NCBI GenBank assembly: GCA_011775825.1
Contig: JAABYK010000249.1
Location: 1-13,643, forward strand
DNA length: 13,643 nt
Source: Candidatus Zhuqueibacterota bacterium
Lineage (GTDB): Bacteria; Zhuqueibacterota; Zhuqueibacteria; Oceanimicrobiales; Oceanimicrobiaceae
Reading direction: 5' to 3'
A model generated the notes under the pieces. The model made no database searches and was not told where the DNA came from. It saw nothing but the letters and a program-made list of their open reading frames with translations. The translations under genes and the position numbers were made by a program. Each line of letters begins with the position of its first letter. Position 1 is the first letter of the stretch. This document shows positions 6,648-13,643 of the stretch, in pieces.

Positions 6648-7919
6648 TTGGTTTTGTATCTCAATATAAAATACCATTACACAATGGGTCTAGTTTTGCT
6701 TCTTATTCCCCTCACTTCCCAAATCGAAATGAATCATTCTGACAAAAACGTCCTTACGGAAATCCTGCAAAGCCAACCCGAGCGCTTTCAACATCTGCTC
6801 GACAACGCCGACTACCACGAAATTCAGATTCTCTACACCCAGATCAACCGGGATGAAACCAATTACCCGCATTTTACATCGTATTCATATCGGACGAACA
6901 AGGAGCACTTTTTTTTTCCGGCGAGCACAGTTAAGCTACCGGTGGTGATTCTGGCGCTGGAAAAGATCAATAATTTGAATATCGAGGGACTCGCCAAATA
7001 CACACCACTGAGAATAGACAGTGCCTACGTGAATCAAACCGAAGTTCTGCACGATTCGACCTCGGAAAACAACCTGCCTACGATTGCGCACTACATCAAG
7101 AAGGTGTTTTTGGTGAGCGATAACGATGCGTACAACCGGCTCTACGAATTTCTCGGGCAGAAAACCATCAATGAATCTTTATGGGCAAAAGGGTTTGAGG
7201 ATGTTTGCATTGTCAAAAGGTTGTCGACCTTCAACACGCCGGAAGAGGACCGCTACACCAATCCCTTGACGTTTTACGACGGCGACAAGATCCTTTACCG
7301 GCAGCCGCTGGTTTACAATCCGGAACAATATCCACTCGAGTTGCAAGGATTGCAAAAGGGAAGAGGTCATTACAGCGACGGGGAGCTGATCGAGGAACCG
7401 CTCGACTTCACCCGGTCGAACTATTTCTCGATCGAAAGTCAGCAGGAAATCCTGAGATCGCTGCTCTTTCCCGAAGCCGTTCCCGAAAAGCAGCGATTCA
7501 ATTTAAGCAATGATGATTACGCTTTCTTGTGCAAATATATGTCGATGCTGCCCCGAGAAAGCGACTATCCGAACTATGACAGCACGGAATATTACGACAG
7601 CTACGTGAAATATTTCATGTTCGGCAATTCCAGAGACCCGATCCCGGAACACATTCGCATCTTTAACAAGGTCGGCCAGGCGTACGGGTATTTAGTCGAC
7701 AACGCCTATATCGTGGATTTTGAAAACGAAGTTGAGTTTCTGCTGACGGCGGTCATCTATGCAAATGCGAACCAGATCCTAAATGACGACACGTATGAAT
7801 ACGATGAAATTAGCTTTCCGTTTTTGGCCCAGTTAGGCCGGACTATTTATGAATATGAATTAAAACGGGAGAGGAAGTTTGCACCGGATTTAAGTAAATT
7901 CCGCTTTGATTATCCCTAA
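6648..7919 (+). CDS. exported serine hydrolase of the penicillin-binding/class A beta-lactamase-like superfamily
   Basis: This protein of up to 423 residues has the three motifs of penicillin-recognising serine enzymes in the right order and spacing. PASTVKLPV has Ser93 and Lys96 (SxxK). VSDNDAYN has the SDN triad at 157-159. FNKVGQAYGY has Lys341-x-Gly343, the KTG-box position. Such enzymes act in the periplasm on beta-lactams, peptidoglycan peptides or other esters and amides. GLVLLLIPLTS near residues 14-24 is a short export signal. The start is uncertain: TTG 6648 gives an n-region with Lys and His, ATG 6684 begins directly at the hydrophobic core, and neither has a clear ribosome-binding site. 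A large insertion of roughly 180 residues between SDN and KVG, rich in Tyr and Asp, is unlike classical class A beta-lactamases. A true resistance enzyme is therefore unlikely. It stands alone, convergent with the murQ cluster. Confidence 0.75.
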   Translation: MVLYLNIKYHYTMGLVLLLIPLTSQIEMNHSDKNVLTEILQSQPERFQHLLDNADYHEIQILYTQINRDETNYPHFTSYSYRTNKEHFFFPASTVKLPVVILALEKINNLNIEGLAKYTPLRIDSAYVNQTEVLHDSTSENNLPTIAHYIKKVFLVSDNDAYNRLYEFLGQKTINESLWAKGFEDVCIVKRLSTFNTPEEDRYTNPLTFYDGDKILYRQPLVYNPEQYPLELQGLQKGRGHYSDGELIEEPLDFTRSNYFSIESQQEILRSLLFPEAVPEKQRFNLSNDDYAFLCKYMSMLPRESDYPNYDSTEYYDSYVKYFMFGNSRDPIPEHIRIFNKVGQAYGYLVDNAYIVDFENEVEFLLTAVIYANANQILNDDTYEYDEISFPFLAQLGRTIYEYELKRERKFAPDLSKFRFDYP

Positions 7920-7947
7920 TCTGGCGTAGCCGGAACCAAAAAGACAA

Positions 7948-8073
7948 ATGATTAAAGACAAAATAATTGATGTTGTAGAGCAATTCATGGGAGTCGATTC
8001 AGATAACCTATTAAGGTCTATTAAGCCAAATATTCAAACAAAGCTATTTTCTTTGATGATCTTCAATCCTTAA
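7948..8073 (+). CDS. possible 41-residue ORF, function unknown
   Basis: A short ATG frame begins MIKDKIIDVVEQFMGVDSDN and stops at TAA 8071-8073. The opening faintly resembles the first helix of an acyl-carrier-like protein, but the phosphopantetheine-serine region is absent, so it may be a fragment or chance. No Shine-Dalgarno is evident. It lies between two 11-base direct repeats (AGCCGGAACCA at 7928-7938 and 8221-8231). Confidence 0.2.
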   Translation: MIKDKIIDVVEQFMGVDSDNLLRSIKPNIQTKLFSLMIFNP

Positions 8074-8235
8074 CTGACTTTTTTAATAGTTTTGCCCAAA
8101 AATCGTTTTGCTTTTTTGTTTTCTTTAGAGCTACCTGAATATTGTTTTTAATCAATCATTTTGTTTTAGAATCTTTGCCCATTATGCAACGATTTTATGT
8201 TAAGGTACTACCCCGGACAAAGCCGGAACCAGATC

Positions 8236-8272
8236 ACACAAAGAGCGCTAAGACGCAAAGAACACGCAGAGT
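8236..8272. repeat. degenerate CAAAGACGC-type low-complexity repeat
   Basis: The sequence around CACAAAGAGCGCTAAGACG, then CAAAGAACACGCAGAG, is made of related units of the (A)AAG(A)CGC(T/A)AAG type. Such repeats are common in intergenic regions of many environmental bacteria. No function is claimed. Confidence 0.45.
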
Positions 8273-8329
8273 AGGCGCCTAAAAATTTTGTCGATCTTAC
8301 TTCATCGAAGCTATGGTGTAAGCAGGGAG

Positions 8330-9244
8330 TTATGGAAGCTCTATGGCTCCTCTGACAAAGCCGTCACTTAATTCCAGTCTTTTCCTGGCCTCGGTCGCTT
8401 CAACGTTGGCTAATATCATGACCAGAGCTGTCTTAACGTGTCCTTCGGCCCTTTTCAGGAAGGCAGCCGCTTCTTTATAACTCACGCCCGTAACCATCAT
8501 GACGGTGCGCTTGGAACGCTCCTCAAGCTTACGGGAAGTCATCATTAAATCGACCATCATATTACCGTAGACTTTTCCCATTCTTATCATTGCAGTCGTA
8601 GTAAGCATATTTAAAACTAGCTTGGTAGCCGTTCCTGCTTTCATGCGTGTTGACCCCATCACGACTTCGGGACCGACTACCGGGCAAATGGCGACATCGA
8701 CATCTAATTTTAATTCTGAACGAGGATTACAGGTGATGTAAATCGTTTTACTGCCGATTTCTTTGGCCTTCTGAATCGAGGCAAGCACGTATGGCGTCCG
8801 ATAACTTGCGGCAATGCCGCAAGCGACGTCTTTTTTAGTAAATCCTCTGCTCATTAAATCTGATGCGCCGCGTTCAAAATTATCTTCGCTGCCTTCCTGC
8901 GAATAGATAACTGCTTTTTCACCGCCAGCGATGATTCCTTGTATCATTTCAGGATTTGTTCCAAAGGTAGGGGGACACTCTGCCGCATCTAAAATCCCCA
9001 GTCGACCACTTGTGCCAGCGCCAATGTAAAATAGTCGACCTCCTTTTTTGAAAGTATCAACCAGAATTTCAACCGCCTGAGCAATATATGGGATTTCACA
9101 TTCAACAATTGCAGGTATGGTCTTGTCTTCCGTATTGATGATCCGTAGGATTTCCTCTGTGCTTTTGATATCAATGCTTTCAGAGATTGGATTTCGGGCC
9201 TCTGTAACCAGATTTTTTAGTTGCTCGAAAATGCTGTCTTGCAT
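8330..9244 (-). CDS. murQ: N-acetylmuramic acid 6-phosphate etherase
   Basis: MurQ cleaves the D-lactyl ether of MurNAc-6-phosphate to give GlcNAc-6-phosphate and D-lactate in the cytoplasm, a step of peptidoglycan recycling or MurNAc use. The 304-residue length is normal for the family. The protein opens with a MurQ-like TEARNP segment. A SIS sugar-phosphate fold follows, with FYIGAGTSGRLGILDAAECP (about 72-91) holding the phosphate loop and the catalytic Glu near 89 (Glu83 of E. coli MurQ). IIAGGEKAV and EGSEDN (about 117-122) hold the second acidic element, and GPEVVMGSTRMKAGTATK (about 195) is a family signature. A GGAGAG Shine-Dalgarno at 9252-9247 supports ATG 9244. It is the last gene of a minus-strand cluster, 47 bases after the deaminase fusion, so co-transcription is likely. 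Confidence 0.96.
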   Translation of the reverse strand: MQDSIFEQLKNLVTEARNPISESIDIKSTEEILRIINTEDKTIPAIVECEIPYIAQAVEILVDTFKKGGRLFYIGAGTSGRLGILDAAECPPTFGTNPEMIQGIIAGGEKAVIYSQEGSEDNFERGASDLMSRGFTKKDVACGIAASYRTPYVLASIQKAKEIGSKTIYITCNPRSELKLDVDVAICPVVGPEVVMGSTRMKAGTATKLVLNMLTTTAMIRMGKVYGNMMVDLMMTSRKLEERSKRTVMMVTGVSYKEAAAFLKRAEGHVKTALVMILANVEATEARKRLELSDGFVRGAIELP

Positions 9245-9291
9245 TTCTCTCCAGGATTGGTTTGATAATAGTTTGTTTGTCGTCCACTGAA

Positions 9292-11628
9292 CTAAAGATT
9301 CTCTGTGCTTTTCTTTAAATCCCGTGACCGCTGATAAAATTCATTTAAGTTCATACTCTTTAAAAAAACCATGCCTCTCGTGGCACGGATGAGCGCACTG
9401 GAATGTTCATAAAAGAATTGACGACCGAGACAAGTCTTGAGCATTTGATATTGTTCGACCTGAATTCTTTGCGCAAGGTCTGAAAACGGCCCATCGTACT
9501 CATAGCTCGGAAATGGAGCATCTCGTTGCGAGATGAAGGCGTTCTTAAACGAACTATCCTGCAACGCAAACATGTTCAAAGATACCGGCACAAAAATATC
9601 CGCTTCACTGGGATGGAACCTGTACCAAACGTTGCGGTATCCAAGGATTTCGAGATCCGAACGCCTCGTCACTTTTTCATAAATTTTTAACGCCTCAGAC
9701 ATGGCCTGCAGGACTTTGTAATGCGTATCCGGACCGCTCGCTTCCGGGTCAAGAGCAACGCTGACAATGTCTGGCTGGATTTTTTTCAACAGGTTTAAGA
9801 TGGGTGTAACATCGCGTTCTACAGTAGGTTCTTCGGTAAAAATATCACCTTTATAAAACCCTAAGCGTAAATGATGTACAGACTCCGAATGCCAACCTAA
9901 ATATCCCCACACACAATCTGCCTCCCACTCACGGCATCTCCCTTTTAATTGCTGAATTAATTTGCTATCTTTTTTGCCCGGATATTGTTGCTTAAAATAT
10001 TGTATCAGGTTTGCTACTTTTGTTTTCAAATCTTCGATGTTTTTGATATCATAGAGCTCGACCAGGTTCCTAACAAATCTTCTCAACTGACCAATCATGC
10101 GCATGTATTCCGAGTTGGCGGCCACGCCGTCCAGATACTGCCAAACATCGCGGTTTCTGGCTACTACGTTCTCGGGCAAAAAATAGCCTTGCCTGAATCT
10201 TTTGTCAAAAACTCCCTTTCTAAGATATTCACGTAAACTTTGCAATAAATTTAACATAAAATGATTTGTGACTGCTGTAAATCCACTGGTCAAGGTTGCA
10301 AATTGGTGATAGTTGCTGTGTTCACGAATATGCCGAACAATATACGGCAGATAACCCAGCATGATGTCATCGTGGTGCGGTTCGGTATGCAAGAATGTTT
10401 TATTCTTCTGGATTTGTATTCCTGCTTCAATTTTTTTTATCAGCCTTTCCTCTACTAATTTTGTCACTTGCTCTTTATTTTCAGATCGTTTTTTGAGCAA
10501 AAGAGACGCAAGTTGATTTGCTTCAAAGTCTTCCTTTGTCAGGCGCGCGATAGGTCTATTTCTTTCCAGAGAAAGATCAACGACGATGTTTTCAACCTGC
10601 TCATCGGTAATGTCCGGACTTTTTTGTATTATTTCATAATTACGAGCCTGAAGAAGTTTAGCGGCACCTCCTGTGATAAAAAATCTGGCATTTGGAAGCT
10701 GGTGTAAAACCGTTGCCGGATAGTGAATATGTTGTGGCTTTTGAATTGCATCAGCCACGATTCCTGCTTTCGCTTCACCAGCAGCTATGATGATCACCAC
10801 ACAATCCGGGTTATATGTAATTGTCGCAAGACCGATGGTAATGACTAATCGTTTCTTGGAAACCTCAATCCCACCCAGATCGATCGCGGCTGCGGCCTGC
10901 GTTTCATAATTTGTAGGTGTTAAACGAGTTGTGGAATGAAGATCGGAGCCGGAAATGTTAAATCCGATGTGTCCATCGGGACCGATGCCACCGAGAAAGA
11001 AACCAATACCACCTAATTCCCGAATCTTTTGTTCATACTCTACACACCACTGGTCAACATTTTCGAGAACCTGCTTTTGTAATTTCTCCTGTTCGTCACC
11101 AGTCTGTCGATATCTCAAGGTGATATCGACACAATCATCCGGCCAAACGTCTGATAGGCTCATGTTGAATGGCAGACCAATTTTCGTACAGTCAATAAGC
11201 AAAGCTTTATCCGGATCCAGGCCTAATGAATCGACATAATATTTATTGACATAGTGATAAAAGCTGTTGTGCTGCCCAGGATTGATTGGATAAAACTCGT
11301 CGATCTGGACAAATTGTAAGCCTGACAGGTCAGGTCGATGAGAAATATCCAGTCCATTCTGCTTGAGTTCCTTTTGGATATCTGCTCTGTCCCAATTGTT
11401 TAAGAAACTTTGCACTTCCTTAATAAAAAATTCCGGGGTTTTACCTGTCGGCAAAGAGATCACACCATTTGGGTTATCTTGCACCCACTCCAAGAATCTC
11501 AGAGCGGTGATCTTACCTAGAACAGGGAAGTTATCGACGACAATAACTCCCACCTTTTCCGGCTCGTATTTAAATTTGAAACCGGAATTCTTTAAAGCAA
11601 TTTTTTCGACTCTAGAACGCGTTTGCAT
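9292..11628 (-). CDS. nagB: glucosamine-6-phosphate deaminase fused to a PIG-L (LmbE-like) deacetylase domain
   Basis: This is a 778-residue two-domain protein. Residues about 30-350 are a NagB-type sugar-phosphate isomerase/deaminase domain. ISLPTGKTP (about 57-65) is the phosphate loop, FVQIDEFYP holds Asp110-Glu111 (D72-E73 of E. coli), and GIGPDGHIGFN (215-224) holds Asp218 and His220 (D141, H143). Lys287 in GEAKAG fits K208. The position of E. coli Glu148 is Ile225 here. Residues about 410-650 match PIG-L N-acetylglucosamine deacetylases: EPHHDDIMLGY (416-426) replaces APHPDDExLG and supplies His418 and Asp421 as probable zinc ligands, while GPDTHYKVL supplies a third His near 636. NagB converts GlcN-6-P to fructose-6-P and ammonia. 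The second domain could remove the acetyl group first. AGGAG seven bases before ATG 11628 supports the start. It lies directly before murQ. Confidence 0.88.
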   Translation of the reverse strand: MQTRSRVEKIALKNSGFKFKYEPEKVGVIVVDNFPVLGKITALRFLEWVQDNPNGVISLPTGKTPEFFIKEVQSFLNNWDRADIQKELKQNGLDISHRPDLSGLQFVQIDEFYPINPGQHNSFYHYVNKYYVDSLGLDPDKALLIDCTKIGLPFNMSLSDVWPDDCVDITLRYRQTGDEQEKLQKQVLENVDQWCVEYEQKIRELGGIGFFLGGIGPDGHIGFNISGSDLHSTTRLTPTNYETQAAAAIDLGGIEVSKKRLVITIGLATITYNPDCVVIIIAAGEAKAGIVADAIQKPQHIHYPATVLHQLPNARFFITGGAAKLLQARNYEIIQKSPDITDEQVENIVVDLSLERNRPIARLTKEDFEANQLASLLLKKRSENKEQVTKLVEERLIKKIEAGIQIQKNKTFLHTEPHHDDIMLGYLPYIVRHIREHSNYHQFATLTSGFTAVTNHFMLNLLQSLREYLRKGVFDKRFRQGYFLPENVVARNRDVWQYLDGVAANSEYMRMIGQLRRFVRNLVELYDIKNIEDLKTKVANLIQYFKQQYPGKKDSKLIQQLKGRCREWEADCVWGYLGWHSESVHHLRLGFYKGDIFTEEPTVERDVTPILNLLKKIQPDIVSVALDPEASGPDTHYKVLQAMSEALKIYEKVTRRSDLEILGYRNVWYRFHPSEADIFVPVSLNMFALQDSSFKNAFISQRDAPFPSYEYDGPFSDLAQRIQVEQYQMLKTCLGRQFFYEHSSALIRATRGMVFLKSMNLNEFYQRSRDLKKSTENL

Positions 11629-11736
11629 CAGTCAGCTCCTCAGGTAGTCGAATCGGAGAATAAAACCGAAAACCACCCCAAGAATCCATCCCAAAAAAAA
11701 TAAGTGTTGGGTTTAGTAATTTGAGATTTAGATTTT

Positions 11737-12558
11737 TCACTCACTGTATAGAATTGGATTTAGTGGCGAACCAATAATCTCGCCAACGTTCACGCCCGGA
11801 CAAAATACTTGCCAGTCAATTTTTTGGTTTTCATTGCTTGGCTCTTTTAGTCGCATGTGCATATCGATATAAATCATGGTCATGATTTTGCGAAGGTCAG
11901 TACCCGTGTTCGGCCCGGCCGTATGGAACGTCCAACCATAATGATAACTGACTTCACCCAGATCAAATGGCTCAACAACATGTTTAAAACCCTGCTCTGA
12001 GAGAGCTTTTTGAATCCTGGCTTGACTTTCATCGCTTATTTTGAGATCACGGCCGAAAGCAAAGTTCTGACTTTTTTCCGCGAAGGACAGCGGCCCCATT
12101 TCCAATGACGTTTCTTGCAAAGGAATCCACACGGTACAGGTTTTTTCAGAAGCCAAGGGCCAGTAATATTGATCGGCATGCCAGGGGGTTAAGCCTCCAC
12201 CCGGTTCTTTGTAGAGCGCCTGGTCGTGATATAACCTGACGCCTTTTACACCCATGAGCTCAGCAGCAATACTGGCTAAACGTTCCCCCATAACAAATTC
12301 TTTAATCAGTTCGCTTTTTTGCCACAGATTCGTTATTTGTATAAAGGCTTGCTCGTACGTTGTTCTTTGCGACATCGGCCGGTCCTGCTCATTCAGCGTT
12401 AGAACCTGTGTTGTGATTTCTTTGCCGTAATATTCAAGCACTTCGGGGGAGAGAACATTCTTGAGCTTGATATAGCCCTTTTCCCTGAAGAACCTGATTT
12501 GCTCCTCAGTTAGCGGGTATCTTGAATCGATATCTAAATGTTGATTGGCAGTAGTCAT
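11737..12558 (-). CDS. phytanoyl-CoA dioxygenase (PhyH) family Fe(II)/2-oxoglutarate enzyme
   Basis: This is a soluble double-stranded beta-helix oxygenase of 273 residues from ATG 12558. A GTG at 12594 would add 12 residues and overlap the symporter gene by 26 bases, whereas ATG 12558 leaves a tidy 10-base gap. The N-terminal TEEQIRFFREKGYIKLKN is the classic PhyH opening. WHADQYYW supplies His127 and Asp129 of the iron triad, and TFHTAGPN supplies the distal His212. Arg223 in DLRKIMTMIY is the likely 2-oxoglutarate ligand. All metal ligands are present, so it should be active. The substrate is unknown; PhyH-like proteins hydroxylate very different small molecules. Its position between a Na+/solute symporter and amino-sugar enzymes suggests it acts on an imported compound, but that is inference. 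A 108-base gap separates it from the deaminase fusion. Confidence 0.88.
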   Translation of the reverse strand: MTTANQHLDIDSRYPLTEEQIRFFREKGYIKLKNVLSPEVLEYYGKEITTQVLTLNEQDRPMSQRTTYEQAFIQITNLWQKSELIKEFVMGERLASIAAELMGVKGVRLYHDQALYKEPGGGLTPWHADQYYWPLASEKTCTVWIPLQETSLEMGPLSFAEKSQNFAFGRDLKISDESQARIQKALSEQGFKHVVEPFDLGEVSYHYGWTFHTAGPNTGTDLRKIMTMIYIDMHMRLKEPSNENQKIDWQVFCPGVNVGEIIGSPLNPILYSE

Positions 12559-12568
12559 GACCCAATCT

Positions 12569-13643
12569 CTATTCGACAAACGTTTGCCATCCACGACGAT
12601 TCAAGTCCCATCTAATAAACAGAAAGCACGTCGCGGCAAGGACAAGTAGGCCCAGGCCCGTCCCGGTTGAGCCAAGAATGAATTTACCAACGCCGAAGAG
12701 CGCCGAATAGATTAGAACAATACCCGCGCTCCAATCCAATAAATTCCAACCAATTCCACCGTCGGTCTTTATTTCAGGCGCCTTCTTCGCGATTGGCCTC
12801 CAGAGATTCCCCCCCGGCCTGACTTTTCGGTAGAAGTTTAGAAGAGTCTCTTCGTTTTCAGATTTCGTCAGGAATGTCGTAGAAAGCCATACAACAGTAC
12901 TGATTCCAACTGTAATGAGCATGACTTTAGCAAACACACCGGCATCCGCCGTGTCCATTCCCAAAACCGATTGCAAGAAAACGGCGACAACAAAAGAAGC
13001 GACCATCGCGGATATTTCAGACCAGGCATTGATTCGCCACCAGAACCATCGCAAAATATAAACAGACCCCGTACCAGCACCCAGAGCTAACAGAAATTTC
13101 CAGGCGCCTGCAATCGTATCCATTTGGGAAGTGACCAGTGCGCCCGCCAGCACGAGCCCCACGGTAGCCCAGCGAGCCACTTTTACATAGTGTTGAGGTG
13201 ACGCATCGGTTCTGATAAATCTCTTATAGAAATCGCTGACTAAATATGAACTGCCCCAATTTAGTTGTGTACTCACGGTTGACATAAAGGCGGCAGCAAA
13301 GGAAGCCAGCAAAAGTCCTTTAAACCCAAGCGGCAGATAATTCAGCATGATTAAAATATAGCCGGTTTGTTTATCCTCGATATCGGGATATAGAATGAGG
13401 CTCGCAAGTGCAACCAAAATCCAGGGCCAGGGTCTGAGCGCGTAGTGAGCAATATTGAACCACAATGTCGCTAAAAATGAGTGCCGCTCATCTTTTGTAG
13501 AGAACATTCTCTGGGCAATATATCCCCCACCGCCGGGTTCGGCGCCGGGATACCAGGCGGCCCACCAGTTAACGGCGAGATAAACCAGAAATGCGCTCAC
13601 CGGCATCCAGACCGAACCGATTTCTGGTGTGAAATTAAGAACG
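12569..13643 (-). CDS. sodium:solute symporter family (SSS) transporter, C-terminal part
   Basis: The gene is cut by the right edge of the window and its frame is open to base 13643, so the start is missing. About 357 residues are visible, against roughly 550-620 for full SSS transporters. Several hydrophobic helices are seen, with the family-typical segment GFKGLLLASFAAAFMSTVST (about 107-126 counting from the in-frame ATG 13606), the LLLAxxxAAxMST motif of SSS helix 8 near the sodium site. N(W/F)xSxYLVxDFYKRF follows, as in SglT/SMVT-like members. It imports a small solute, often a sugar or sialic acid, with Na+ across the inner membrane. The PhyH gene starts 10 bases after its stop, so they probably share a transcript. 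The solute is likely an amino sugar by context only. Confidence 0.88.
   Translation of the reverse strand, partial: VLNFTPEIGSVWMPVSAFLVYLAVNWWAAWYPGAEPGGGGYIAQRMFSTKDERHSFLATLWFNIAHYALRPWPWILVALASLILYPDIEDKQTGYILIMLNYLPLGFKGLLLASFAAAFMSTVSTQLNWGSSYLVSDFYKRFIRTDASPQHYVKVARWATVGLVLAGALVTSQMDTIAGAWKFLLALGAGTGSVYILRWFWWRINAWSEISAMVASFVVAVFLQSVLGMDTADAGVFAKVMLITVGISTVVWLSTTFLTKSENEETLLNFYRKVRPGGNLWRPIAKKAPEIKTDGGIGWNLLDWSAGIVLIYSALFGVGKFILGSTGTGLGLLVLAATCFLFIRWDLNRRGWQTFVE

Larger units (their letters stand above)
7920..8329. other. AT-rich intergenic region between convergent genes
   Basis: This stretch separates the serine hydrolase from the murQ cluster. It contains the doubtful 41-residue ORF, two copies of AGCCGGAACCA, a T-rich section around 8090-8165 and a low-complexity repeat remnant near 8236-8272. 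I found no clean intrinsic terminator for either neighbour. Confidence 0.6.

Noticed and set aside
9360..11647. Several 65-94 codon frames inside the deaminase/PIG-L gene
   Set aside because: They lie wholly or almost wholly within a well-supported gene and have no motifs of their own.

Overview
The window looks like a chromosomal segment of an environmental bacterium, probably from the wider Bacteroidota/Calditrichota/KSB1 (FCB) lineages. It carries a PorV/PorQ-type outer-membrane beta-barrel protein, so it is Gram-negative. It also has a very long glucosamine-6-phosphate deaminase fused to a PIG-L deacetylase domain, an architecture familiar from Bacteroidota, and remnants of dispersed hairpin and low-complexity repeats. 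Several genes have strong Shine-Dalgarno sequences, which argues against a typical Bacteroidota genome. The lineage call is inference only.

Left part (1-2940): a GT-A glycosyltransferase resembling mannosylglycerate synthase (+) and a PorV-like outer-membrane protein (-) converge on one bidirectional hairpin terminator. Upstream of the PorV-like gene lie two minus-strand tRNA genes, tRNA-Phe(GAA) followed by tRNA-Thr(CGT).

Middle part (2940 to about 6640) is accessory. It begins with a broken tyrosine integrase and an intact excisionase-like HTH gene next to the tRNA pair. Then comes about 1 kb without a convincing gene, part of it strikingly GC-rich. It ends with a small putative membrane protein followed 47 bases later by a SIR2-domain protein of the kind found in anti-phage defence. 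I read this as a decayed integrative element with a possible defence cargo. The pairing of the small membrane ORF with SIR2 is the best candidate here for an undescribed system, but it rests on context alone.

Right part: an exported serine hydrolase with SxxK, SDN and KxG motifs (+) converges on a minus-strand cluster. In transcription order the cluster is a Na+/solute symporter (cut by the window end), a phytanoyl-CoA dioxygenase-like Fe(II) enzyme, the deaminase/PIG-L fusion, and the MurNAc-6-P etherase MurQ. MurQ yields GlcNAc-6-P. The fusion could in principle deacetylate this to GlcN-6-P and deaminate it to fructose-6-P, so the last two genes may form a compact amino-sugar or peptidoglycan-recycling route. 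The symporter may import the sugar.
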